A DNA stretch of 35,900 bases from UBA710 sp051655145 (lineage in GTDB: Bacteria; Bacillota_I; Bacilli_A; Mycoplasmatales; Metamycoplasmataceae). The notes beneath the pieces were generated by a model. It ran no database searches. It saw only the letters and a list, made by a program, of their open reading frames with translations, and was not told the origin of the DNA. Both the position numbers and the translations under genes were made by a program. The stretch spans positions 1 through 35,900 of the forward strand of contig JBOFZK010000052.1 in assembly GCA_051655145.1 (NCBI GenBank). The letters are read 5' to 3'. Below, one piece after another: positions 9,152 to 16,486 of this stretch; position 1 is the first letter of the stretch; each line of letters opens with the position of its first letter.

Positions 9152-10084
9152 CTTTATTTTTTCATAGAAAGCAGCGCAACTTATCATTGCTCCATTATCG
9201 GTTGAAAATTCTTTTTCAGGAATTAAAACATTATTGTGTAATTCATTAAATTTTTTTCTTAAATAAGAATTAGCACTTACTCCTCCTGCTAAAATTATCG
9301 ATTTGGGTTTATAAAGTTTAATTGCTGTTTCAAAAATTTCGATAATGTAATCAATTACTGTTTTTTGAAAGGAATAAGCAACTAAATTTTTATCAATATT
9401 TTTATGATTATTTACATAATTAGTTACCTGTGTTTTTATCCCACTAAAAGAAAAATTTATTTCCTTAATTTTTTTCGGTTTTGAAAAAGGAATTAAATTA
9501 TCAAAGCTATTATTTTCAAATATTTTATCAATAACAGGGCCGCCTGGAAAACCAAGATCAAGAACTCTTGCAACCTTATCAAATACTTCTCCAATTGCAT
9601 CATCAACGGTTGAAGAAATAACTTCAATTTCTTGATTATTTTTAAGCAGATAAATTTGGCTATGACCACCTGATAAAATAAGGGCTAAAGAAGGATATTT
9701 TATTTCTTTATTTTCTTTATTTGTTTTTTTAATTACAGAAGAAAAAATATGTCCATGTAGATGATTAATTTTAATCAGTTCTTTATTAAGAATATTGCTA
9801 AGAGCATGTGCTACTAAATATCCTATTTGCAAAGAACCAATTAACCCTGGTTCTGCTGAATAAGCAATTTTATCTATTTTTTTTAGATCGTATATTTTTT
9901 TCAGTTCTTCAATTAAAATAAAAAAATTATTAACATGTTCTCTGGAAGCTATTTCCGGAACAGTTCCTCCATATTTTTTATGAATATCAATTTGAGAAAT
10001 TTTTAGATTATGCAAAAGAAGATCATTATCTAAAATAGCTATTGATGTATCGTCATGAGTTGATTCAATTCCTAAAATAATCAT
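9146..10084 (-). CDS. tsaD: tRNA N6-threonylcarbamoyladenosine transferase TsaD
   Basis: A 312-aa ASKHA-fold enzyme that transfers the threonylcarbamoyl group to A37 of ANN-reading tRNAs, working with TsaB. The N-terminus is the family signature ILGIESTHDDTS. The metal-binding HxxxH is H108-LHG-H112. The nucleotide-binding block LALILSGGHSQIYLL and the later GGVSAN motif are intact. The length is a little below the usual 330-340 aa but all motifs are present. It follows tsaB with 1 base between stop and start, so the two are surely cotranscribed and probably coupled. The TAA stop lies inside an AT palindrome. TsaE and the TsaC-type enzyme are not in this window. Confidence 0.95.
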   Translation of the reverse strand: MIILGIESTHDDTSIAILDNDLLLHNLKISQIDIHKKYGGTVPEIASREHVNNFFILIEELKKIYDLKKIDKIAYSAEPGLIGSLQIGYLVAHALSNILNKELIKINHLHGHIFSSVIKKTNKENKEIKYPSLALILSGGHSQIYLLKNNQEIEVISSTVDDAIGEVFDKVARVLDLGFPGGPVIDKIFENNSFDNLIPFSKPKKIKEINFSFSGIKTQVTNYVNNHKNIDKNLVAYSFQKTVIDYIIEIFETAIKLYKPKSIILAGGVSANSYLRKKFNELHNNVLIPEKEFSTDNGAMISCAAFYEKIKK

Positions 10085-10085
10085 C

Positions 10086-10625
10086 TTATTTTTTATCTCC
10101 TATTTGGGGCTCTAATATATATAAAGGATTAATATTTTCTAAATTATGTTCTTCTTTAAAATTTGGTTTATATTTAGTAAAATTATTAATTAATTCTTCA
10201 TAGTTTATTTGGTTTGTTTGTTCTAAATCTTTTTTCTCAATTTTTACTTTTGAAAAATCATGAAGATCTTTATTATTAAGAATAAGAGATTTATATTTAT
10301 TTATAAATACAATTTGTTCTTCTTTATCTTTATTTAGAAGAGAAGAAAGGATAAAAGAATTAATTATAAAGATTTTTGATTTACATAATTGGGAAATAGT
10401 TTTTGCATAGACAAGAGCAACTCTTACTCCTGTAAAAGAACCAGGGCCAATATTTAAATATATTTCATTTATTTGATTTAAATTTATTTTATTTTCATCA
10501 ATAAAATTAGTAAGTGCTTCTACTTTAAAAACTATTTTTTCAATTTTAGATTTAATGATTTTAAATTCATCATCAAAAATAGCAATTGCAAAAAATAATT
10601 GACTTGTATCTAAAAACATTTTCAT
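10086..10625 (-). CDS. tsaB: tRNA threonylcarbamoyladenosine biosynthesis protein TsaB
   Basis: A 179-aa inactive paralogue of TsaD that serves as its dimerisation partner in t6A formation. The signature is the block YLNIGPGSFTGVRVALVYAK near residues 56-75, and the N-terminus MFLDTSQLFFAIAIF has the first strand of the ASKHA fold. The C-terminal half is Lys/Asn-rich and poorly conserved, as in other mollicutes. It starts 6 bases after gyrA ends and is followed at once by tsaD. Two ATGs (MKM) lie at the start; the first is used here, and no strong ribosome site separates them, so translation may depend on gyrA. Confidence 0.92.
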   Translation of the reverse strand: MKMFLDTSQLFFAIAIFDDEFKIIKSKIEKIVFKVEALTNFIDENKINLNQINEIYLNIGPGSFTGVRVALVYAKTISQLCKSKIFIINSFILSSLLNKDKEEQIVFINKYKSLILNNKDLHDFSKVKIEKKDLEQTNQINYEELINNFTKYKPNFKEEHNLENINPLYILEPQIGDKK

Positions 10626-10631
10626 ATTATT

Positions 10632-13367
10632 TTAGTCTTCTTGGTTATCTTCTTCTTCGTCTTTTATTACAGGATTTAAAGGAGCTAAATTAAGTTCTTG
10701 AGTTAATCTTATTTCCTCTTCAACTTCTTGTTCTATTTTTGAAGTATTAATAATTGCAACTGAATTAATTTTTGCATCGTCTTTAATGTTAATTATTTTA
10801 ACACCTTTTGTAGCTCTTGATGTTTCATTTACTTGTTCTAAACTAGTTCTTATAGCAATACCTTTATTAGTAATTAACATTACATCTTCATCGCCATTTA
10901 CTAATCCGATATAAACAAGTTTACCGGCTTTAGAATCATTAATTGATTTAACCCCTTTAGCTCCTCTATTTGTTTCTCTATATTCACTTAAAGGAGTTTT
11001 TTTAGCAAATCCTGAAGCTCCAACCGAAAGAACTTGATCTCCTTCATCACTATTTGATGCTCCGATAACAATTTCTTTTGTATTATCGAATTTCATTCCT
11101 TTTACTCCAGTAGCTGTTCTTGAAAGGAATCTAATTAATTCAATATTAAATCTTACTACTTTACCATTATTAGAACCAATAATAATATCTTTTCCAGCTG
11201 AAACAATCATCGCTTTAACTAATGAATCATTTTCTTTCATTGAAAGAGCGATTTTTCCATTACGATTAATTCTGTGATATTCTTCAAGTTTAGTTCTTTT
11301 AATAATTCCGTGTTTTGTAACTGTAATAAGGGATTTATTATCATATTCATTTGTAACTAATAATGAAACAATTTTTTCATCTTTTTCAATATTAATTAAA
11401 TTAATAAATGGAATTCCTTTTGCTTGTCTAGACATTTCTGGAATTTGGTGAGCTCTTAATCTAAATACTCTTGCTCTAGATGTAAAAATAAGAACATCAG
11501 TATGGGTTGTTGTTGAAACAATTTTTTCCACATCATCATCTGAATATGTAGTTTGAGTTTGAACACCAACTCCACCTCTTCTTTGAACACGATATTCAAC
11601 TAAAGGTATTCTTTTTACATATCCTTTTGTTGACATTGTAATAATAATATTTTTTTCAGGAATTAAATCTTCATTAGAAATATCTCCAAAATTATTAATA
11701 TCAATTTCAGTTCTTCTTGAATCGTTGTATTTATCTTTAACTATTTTAAGTTCTTCAACAATTAAATTAATTAGTTTTTCTCTTGAACTTAAAATCTCTT
11801 TTAATTCACCAATTAAAATAGCTAATTGTTCAATTTCTTCATTCATTTTCTCAATAGCAAGACCTGTTAAACGAGATAATCTCATTTCAATAATTGCTTT
11901 TGCTTGTTTATCAGAAAGTTTATATGCTTTAATCATTCCATCTTGAGCTTCTTGATCAGTTTTCGATCTTCTAATTAAAGCGATAATAGCATCAATATTT
12001 TGAATAGCTATTTTTAGTCCTTCAAGAATATGTTGTCTAGCTTCTGCTTTATCTAAATCAAATTTAATTCTTCTAGTAAGAACTTCAATTTGGTGATCTA
12101 AATAAACTTGAAGAGCTTGTTTTAAATTTAATAATTTTGGTTCTCCATTAACAAGAGCAATTGTATTAACTGAATAATTTGTTTGTAAATTAGTCATTTT
12201 ATACAATTGGTTTAAAAGAACTTCAGGAATAATGTTCTTTTTAAGTTCAATAACTACTCTTATTCCTTTTCTTGAAGTTTCATCTCTTAAATCAGAAATA
12301 CCTTCAATTTTTTTCTCTTTTACTAAAAGGGCAATTTTTTCAATTAAAGCTGGTTTTTTAACATCATAAGGGATTTCAGTAACAACAATTCTTGATTTAC
12401 CATTTTTAAGTAATTCAATATGAGTTTTACTTCTTATTTTAATTGATCCTCTTCCTGTTGTATAAGCATCAATTATTCCTCTTGTTCCAAGAATAGTAGC
12501 ACCTGTTGGAAAATCAGGTCCTTTAACGAATTGCATTAATTCTTCTATTTCAATTTCTGGATTTTTAGCAACAGCTACAACCCCATCAATTATTTCTCCT
12601 AGATTATGTGGAGGAATGGTTGTTGCCATACCAACGGCAATTCCAACTGATCCAGTTACTAGTAGATTAGGGAATTTAGAAGGTAAAACAACTGGTTCTT
12701 TTTCAGATCCATCATAGTTAGGAACAAAATCAACTGTATCCTTTTTAATTCCTTCAATCATTTCATTACTAATTCTTGACATTCTCGCTTCTGTATAACG
12801 CATAGCAGCAGCTTCGTCGCCATCGATTGAACCAAAGTTACCATGACCATCAATTAAAGGGTATCTCATTGAAAAATCTTGAGCCATTCTAACCATAGCT
12901 CCATAAATAGAAGAATCTCCATGGGGGTGGAATTTCCCTAATACTTCTCCAACGATACGAGCAGATTTTTTATATTGAGAAGAAGCAACTAGGTTTAATT
13001 CACTCATTGCATATAAAATTCTTCTATGAACAGGTTTAAGACCATCTCTTGCATCAGGAAGGGCACGAGATACAATAACACTCATCGCATATTCTAAAAA
13101 TGATTTTCTCATTTCACTAGAAACATTAACTGGTGCTAAGGAATCTGTTTCTTGATCAATAATTTGAGATTTTATTTGATATTCTTCTTTTTCTTGTGGA
13201 ATTACTTCTTCATCATCTTCAATATGAATTTTTGCAATACGAGATTTATCATTTTCGTTGGCGAAAACCGTTTTTAGTTCATCATCTTCAACATAATAAT
13301 CATCATTATCGTCTTCATTGTCCTTATTTGCCTTTTTTTTGTCTTCATCATCATCGAAATTAATCAT
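10632..13367 (-). CDS. gyrA: DNA gyrase subunit A
   Basis: The 911-aa breakage-reunion subunit of gyrase. The catalytic tyrosine is Y191 in AAAMRYTEARM. The quinolone region HPHGDSSIYG lies at 147-156, and the GyrA box QRRGGVG, which separates GyrA from ParC, starts at 595. Six further blade-like repeats of the wrapping domain follow. Odd features: about 75 N-terminal residues form an acidic extension rich in Asp, Glu and Asn, and residue 156 (E. coli position 87) is Gly where acidic residues are usual. The ATG follows a strong AAGGGGGGTATTT site. It heads the gyrA-tsaB-tsaD unit and is divergent from rpsT across a 210-base AT-rich gap. Confidence 0.97.
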   Translation of the reverse strand: MINFDDDEDKKKANKDNEDDNDDYYVEDDELKTVFANENDKSRIAKIHIEDDEEVIPQEKEEYQIKSQIIDQETDSLAPVNVSSEMRKSFLEYAMSVIVSRALPDARDGLKPVHRRILYAMSELNLVASSQYKKSARIVGEVLGKFHPHGDSSIYGAMVRMAQDFSMRYPLIDGHGNFGSIDGDEAAAMRYTEARMSRISNEMIEGIKKDTVDFVPNYDGSEKEPVVLPSKFPNLLVTGSVGIAVGMATTIPPHNLGEIIDGVVAVAKNPEIEIEELMQFVKGPDFPTGATILGTRGIIDAYTTGRGSIKIRSKTHIELLKNGKSRIVVTEIPYDVKKPALIEKIALLVKEKKIEGISDLRDETSRKGIRVVIELKKNIIPEVLLNQLYKMTNLQTNYSVNTIALVNGEPKLLNLKQALQVYLDHQIEVLTRRIKFDLDKAEARQHILEGLKIAIQNIDAIIALIRRSKTDQEAQDGMIKAYKLSDKQAKAIIEMRLSRLTGLAIEKMNEEIEQLAILIGELKEILSSREKLINLIVEELKIVKDKYNDSRRTEIDINNFGDISNEDLIPEKNIIITMSTKGYVKRIPLVEYRVQRRGGVGVQTQTTYSDDDVEKIVSTTTHTDVLIFTSRARVFRLRAHQIPEMSRQAKGIPFINLINIEKDEKIVSLLVTNEYDNKSLITVTKHGIIKRTKLEEYHRINRNGKIALSMKENDSLVKAMIVSAGKDIIIGSNNGKVVRFNIELIRFLSRTATGVKGMKFDNTKEIVIGASNSDEGDQVLSVGASGFAKKTPLSEYRETNRGAKGVKSINDSKAGKLVYIGLVNGDEDVMLITNKGIAIRTSLEQVNETSRATKGVKIINIKDDAKINSVAIINTSKIEQEVEEEIRLTQELNLAPLNPVIKDEEEDNQED

Positions 13368-13521
13368 AAATACCCCCCTTATTTTATTTTTTATACATAT
13401 TTAATGCAAAAAATAATAATTTATAATTATTTATAAAATTATTATAAATTATAAACTATATTTAGGCAATTTATTCTTAAATAAAGAATATATAAAATTT
13501 TTATGTTTATTTATTCAAAAA

Positions 13522-13530
13522 TGATATAAT
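13522..13530 (+). promoter_or_regulatory. Extended -10 promoter of rpsT
   Basis: TGA-TATAAT lies 47 bases before the rpsT start. The rest of the 13368-13577 gap is AT-only sequence with several TATAAT-like strings on the minus strand that could serve gyrA; none stands out. Confidence 0.55.
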
Positions 13531-13577
13531 GAATAAATGAAAATTTAGCATAAAAAAATAATAAAAATAGGAGAAAA

Positions 13578-13850
13578 ATGGCAAATATAAAGTCAAAAGA
13601 AAAAAGAATTAAAACGAACGAAAAATCAAGAGTTAGAAATGCTGCAATCAAATCACAAGTTAGAAAAGCTATTAAAAATGCAAAACTAGCTGCAGAACAA
13701 AAAGCAGAAAATCTTGATGAAAAAGTGAGATTAGCTCATAAATTAATAAATACATCAGTTTCAAAAGGTGTTTTTCATAAAAATAATGCAGCAAGAAAAT
13801 CATCAAGATTAGATGCTTTCATAGCAAAAACTAAAGTTAATCAAGCTTAA
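13578..13850 (+). CDS. rpsT: 30S ribosomal protein S20
   Basis: A 90-aa, very basic protein of the small ribosomal subunit that binds 16S rRNA. The typical S20 signature is clear: N-terminal MANIKSKEKRIKTNEK, then RNAAIKSQVRKAIK, and the C-terminal KGVFHKNNAARKSSRL. The length matches the family. The start follows ATAGGAGAAAA. It is a single-gene unit with its own promoter, and its stop lies 1 base from the end of the convergent unknown gene, so read-through in either direction would give antisense RNA. Confidence 0.97.
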   Translation: MANIKSKEKRIKTNEKSRVRNAAIKSQVRKAIKNAKLAAEQKAENLDEKVRLAHKLINTSVSKGVFHKNNAARKSSRLDAFIAKTKVNQA

Positions 13851-13851
13851 T

Positions 13852-14316
13852 TTAAGTGCTAAAATTAATTACTTTTAAAACATAATTATTAAAATTAATG
13901 TTTTTTTGATTATAAAATGAATCAAGTCAGTTGTAATAATGTTGTTTTTTAATTTTATTTAATTCAACATAATTATTTTTTGTAAATATACTATTTTTTT
14001 TCTCAAAATAAAAATTTGAATAGTTAAAAGTATAATAAACGAATGAACCGAATTCTTTTCATTCTAATTTATTAAATCGATCATCTAAATTATTTCCAAA
14101 TTCAATAAATTTTTCTTCAAAATGTTCTTTTGTAGTGTTATCAAAAAATGAACTTTCTAATGATTCTAGGATTTTAGAATTTCTTAATTCAAAAATATCA
14201 CCATAAACAAAGAAAATAAAACGATATTTCTTATTTTTAAAGATTTCTTTATATTCTTTATACTTTTTTATTTTTTTAAGTTTTTTCTTGAAGTTTTTTA
14301 TTTCTAATGTGTTCAT
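13852..14316 (-). CDS. Hypothetical protein overlapping nusB
   Basis: I do not recognise this 154-aa protein. The frame needs two TGA Trp codons. The N-terminus is a Lys-rich predicted helix, followed by a strand-like IFFVYGDIFELRN segment and then mixed, aromatic-rich sequence without membrane helices or cysteine motifs. The ATG at 14316 lies inside nusB (41-base overlap) and follows AAGGTGG with 9 bases spacing, so it is cotranscribed and probably coupled with nusB. It ends 1 base from rpsT. Coding status rests on the ribosome site, code-4 continuity and the position; function unknown. Confidence 0.65.
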
Positions 14317-14701
14317 AAAATATAGCCACCTTATCTATAATGTTATTTAAAAATTTATACGAATTATCAGGAGAAAATTCTTTACATATATTAATATATT
14401 CATCAATAACTATTTTTTTATCAAGACTTAATAGTTCAGATGAAGCTAGGGCAATAATTCCTCTATTTAAAGGGGCAATACTTTCTCATGTTCTTCCTTC
14501 CAATAGAATAGGTTCTACAATTTTTTTATTTCTTTCATAAAATTTTAATGTTGTTTGAAAAATCTTATTTTGTCAATCAGTAATATCAAAATTTTCAAAA
14601 ATATAATCTAAATCAATTATTTTATTAAATAATTCAAATTCGTATATTATTTGCACCATTTCTATTCTTTGTTTTCTTAGAGATTTATTTTTCGTTTCCA
14701 T
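14276..14701 (-). CDS. nusB: Transcription antitermination factor NusB
   Basis: A 141-aa helical RNA-binding protein of the antitermination complex acting on rRNA operons, with NusE and boxA RNA. The family pattern is clear: LRKQRIEMVQIIYEFEL near the N-terminus (where arginine-rich helix 1 contacts RNA), LNRGIIALASSELL, then the C-terminal IDEYINICKEFSPDNSYKF and LNNIIDKVA. Code 4 is required (two TGA Trp codons). The ATG at 14701 has no Shine-Dalgarno sequence; TATGAT lies 9 bases before it, so the mRNA may be nearly leaderless. It is divergent from the small Cys-rich gene at 14767, the two starts lying only 65 bases apart. Confidence 0.88.
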
Positions 14702-14710
14702 GTAATAATA

Positions 14711-14716
14711 ATCATA
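14711..14716 (-). promoter_or_regulatory. Possible -10 box of nusB
   Basis: TATGAT on the minus strand ends 9 bases before the nusB ATG, matching the close spacing seen at other genes of this window. Confidence 0.35.
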
Positions 14717-14754
14717 TAAGAAAAATAAATTTTAAAATTTATTTATTTAAAAGT

Positions 14755-14760
14755 TATAAT
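14755..14760 (+). promoter_or_regulatory. -10 box giving a leaderless Cys-rich mRNA
   Basis: TATAAT ends 6 bases before the ATG at 14767 and no ribosome site lies between, so the transcript should begin at the start codon. Confidence 0.5.
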
Positions 14761-14766
14761 AATAAT

Positions 14767-14901
14767 ATGTGTGGAATAGTAAAATGTGCCAATTGTCCTG
14801 CAAAAATTTGTAGAGAAAATCTTGATAAAGAAATTTGTCCTTGTTCAGAAATGAATGGGAATAAATGTGTTTGTAAAGAAAAAACTTGCGGACCTGAATA
14901 G
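14767..14901 (+). CDS. 44-aa cysteine-rich protein, metallothionein-like
   Basis: A very short reading frame whose 44 residues include nine cysteines at 2, 7, 10, 15, 24, 26, 34, 36 and 41, giving one CxxC (7-10) and two CxC (24-26, 34-36) pairs plus a CG near each end. Lys and Glu fill most other positions, with no aromatic residue. This spacing is what one expects of a small soft-metal thiolate cluster (zinc, copper or cadmium), as in metallothioneins, but I cannot align it to a named bacterial family. It has its own TATAAT box 6 bases upstream and ends before a bidirectional terminator, so it is a complete transcription unit. The Cys density in so AT-rich a genome argues against chance. 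Function is inference. Confidence 0.6.
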   Translation: MCGIVKCANCPAKICRENLDKEICPCSEMNGNKCVCKEKTCGPE

Positions 14902-14924
14902 TAGTAAAAATATAATAGAAAATA

Positions 14925-14950
14925 AAAACACACAAGTAAATGTGTGTTTT
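14925..14950 (-). terminator. Terminator of rnpB, probably shared with the Cys-rich gene
   Basis: A perfect 10-bp stem (AAAACACACA with TGTGTGTTTT) around a 6-base loop. On the minus strand it continues into T-rich sequence after rnpB; on plus it would also close the small Cys-rich unit. Confidence 0.75.
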
Positions 14951-15248
14951 GCATTAATAAGCCGCGTTCTGTTCTCTATACAGAGTGACAATTATTTATC
15001 TTATTACATTTATTAAAAAATAAATATAACACCTACAATTGATTGAATTCTCTTTTGTAGATTCCCCTACCAAAATTTGGGTTTCTAGCTTGTGGAGTTT
15101 ACCGCGTTTCACCTTAACTTAATAAGCTCGTCTCTGTGGCACTTGTCGTCTAGGCTTTGATTTATTTGATCAAACACAAACATTACTATCATCTCAGATA
15201 GTGCTAGCGCGGACTTTCCTCTACTATAAGTAGCAATTGTCTAAATGC
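14951..15248 (-). ncRNA. rnpB: RNase P RNA
   Basis: The catalytic RNA that matures tRNA 5' ends. The minus strand shows the universal GAGGAAAGTCC block near the 5' end (about 15214-15224) and the 3' ACAGAACGCGGCTTA block (about 14958-14972), with the GGTGAAACGCGGTAAACTCC core between. The ends GCATT and AATGC pair to form the outer stem, which fixes the limits at 15248 and 14951. A TATAAT box sits 7 bases before 15248, and the terminator follows directly. The size, about 298 bases, is small, as expected in mollicutes. Confidence 0.95.
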
Positions 15249-15255
15249 AAAAATA

Positions 15256-15261
15256 ATTATA
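15256..15261 (-). promoter_or_regulatory. -10 box of rnpB
   Basis: TATAAT on minus ends 7 bases before the predicted RNase P RNA 5' end at 15248, exactly the expected spacing. Confidence 0.65.
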
Positions 15262-15263
15262 AA

Positions 15264-15509
15264 TTAATTTTTGATAAAATTTGATTTTCCATATTTTGCC
15301 CCGCAACATTTACAAATGTTTGGCTTTAAAAATATATACATTAAAATTCCAGGAATAAGAAAAGTGACAAAACCTAAATAAATTAAAGCTTTTATAAAAG
15401 AAGAAAAAGCTGCTCCTGTTTCTTGATTACACTTTTCGCACATTTCTGTTCTATTAAAAAGATATGCCATATTTTTCTTTCTTTTTACTTTATTTTTTTT
15501 CTCTTTCAT
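15264..15509 (-). CDS. Small membrane protein with CxxC zinc-ribbon pairs
   Basis: An 81-aa protein I cannot name. It has a Lys-rich N-terminus, a C24-EK-C27 pair, one hydrophobic helix at about 38-61 (ALIYLGFVTFLIPGILMYIF), and a second cysteine group C66-K-C68-C69 followed by GAKYGKSN. The two Cys groups flank the helix closely, so they may form a split zinc ribbon at the membrane only if the segment is a hairpin; otherwise they lie on opposite sides. The start at 15509 follows AAGGAGAAAACAATT, and a TATAAT lies further upstream. It ends 15 bases before rnpB, whose -10 box is right after its stop. Confidence 0.7.
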   Translation of the reverse strand: MKEKKNKVKRKKNMAYLFNRTEMCEKCNQETGAAFSSFIKALIYLGFVTFLIPGILMYIFLKPNICKCCGAKYGKSNFIKN

Positions 15510-15541
15510 AATTGTTTTCTCCTTATTTTGTTTTAAAAAAT

Positions 15542-15547
15542 ATTATA
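15542..15547 (-). promoter_or_regulatory. -10 box before the small CxxC membrane protein
   Basis: TATAAT on minus lies 32 bases before the ATG at 15509, leaving room for the AAGGAG ribosome site. It falls just past the recombinase stop. Confidence 0.4.
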
Positions 15548-15553
15548 TATAAT

Positions 15554-16345
15554 TTAATATAAATTTTTTATTGAATTACTTATTTCTTCATTTGTTAAGT
15601 GAATATATCTAGAGGTTGTATTTATATTCGAATGACCTAAAAGAATTGAAACTGTTTTAATATCTATTTTTTTTCTGATTAAATTAGTAGCAAAGGATCT
15701 TCTTAAAGAGTGAGGAGTTAATTCTTTATTAAAATATTTTAAAGAAATTGCTTTAACGATTGAATTTATTTGTTTAGAACATAATTTTCTATTTTTTTTA
15801 TTAATAGCTATTTCATTTCTTTTTCAATCGTCTAGAAGAAGTAATAAATAATTATTAAAAAAAATAATTCTACTTTTATTTCCTTTTCCTTTAATTTGAA
15901 TTTTTCCATTAATAATTTCTTTTTTAGTAATAGCAAAAATTTCGTTATTTCTTATTCCTGACATTAAAAGAATAGAGAAAATTAATCAGTTTCTTTTTTG
16001 AAATCAACTTGTATTATTTATTTTTTCTTCAACTTCTCTATATTCATCAAAAGTAATTACTTCTTTATTATAAAAAACTTCTTTTGGAAGTTTAATCTCT
16101 TTCATTTGATTTATTAATTTTCATCTTTTTTGAAATCTAAATAAAGATAATAAAGATGAATAAGTAAGTCTTATAGTGCTAGGCTTAATTTTAGAATTAC
16201 TTTTTATATTTAAAAAATTAATTACTTTTTTAATTGTAGGACTTTGATCTATTAAATATTCATTCCATTTTTTTTCAATCCTTAAATAAGCTTTTAAAGT
16301 GTTTTTAGAGAGATTTTTATTCTTTAAATAACTTTCATATTTCAT
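15554..16345 (-). CDS. Tyrosine recombinase (XerC/XerD-like)
   Basis: A 263-aa site-specific recombinase of the phage integrase family. The N-terminal SAM-like domain (MKYESYLKNKNLSKNTLKAY) is followed by the catalytic domain with R132 in MSGIRNNEI, lysines 152/154 in IKGKGNKSR, H212-SLR-R215, H238 in LLGHSNINTT and the nucleophile Y247 in SRYIH. All catalytic positions are present. The start chosen is the ATG at 16345, preceded by AAAGGAAATATA; an in-frame ATG 33 bases upstream falls in a small hairpin. The length is slightly below housekeeping XerC/D (about 295). It stands alone, downstream of the repeat lipoprotein. It could be a chromosome-dimer resolvase or one of the mycoplasma recombinases that invert surface-gene cassettes; no inversion sites are evident. 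Confidence 0.88.
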
Positions 16346-16363
16346 TATATTTCCTTTACCAAA

Positions 16364-16379
16364 AATGCTTTGTAGCATT
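16364..16379 (-). other. Small hairpin before the recombinase start
   Basis: AATGCT and AGCATT pair around a 4-base loop, followed on minus by TTTGG. It lies about 19 bases before the chosen start. It may be a weak terminator or a translation-control hairpin. Confidence 0.35.
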
Positions 16380-16408
16380 AATATATGTAAGAAAATATTT
16401 TAAAAAAT

Positions 16409-16435
16409 AAAAAACTAATAAAAAAGGTGTTTTTT
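16409..16435 (-). terminator. Possible terminator of the lipoprotein gene
   Basis: AAAAAAC and GTTTTTT can pair on the minus strand, with ATTTTTT following, 50-80 bases after the lipoprotein stop. The stem is AT-only but for one pair, so this is weak. Confidence 0.3.
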
Positions 16436-16486
16436 GTTGATTGTTTAAAAATAAATATAATTATTAAATATGGAAATAATTAAGGA

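Noticed and set aside
14747..14954. Two minus-strand frames over the Cys-rich gene
   Set aside because: They run through the rnpB terminator and promoter region, have no ribosome site, and look like the antisense of the Cys-rich frame.
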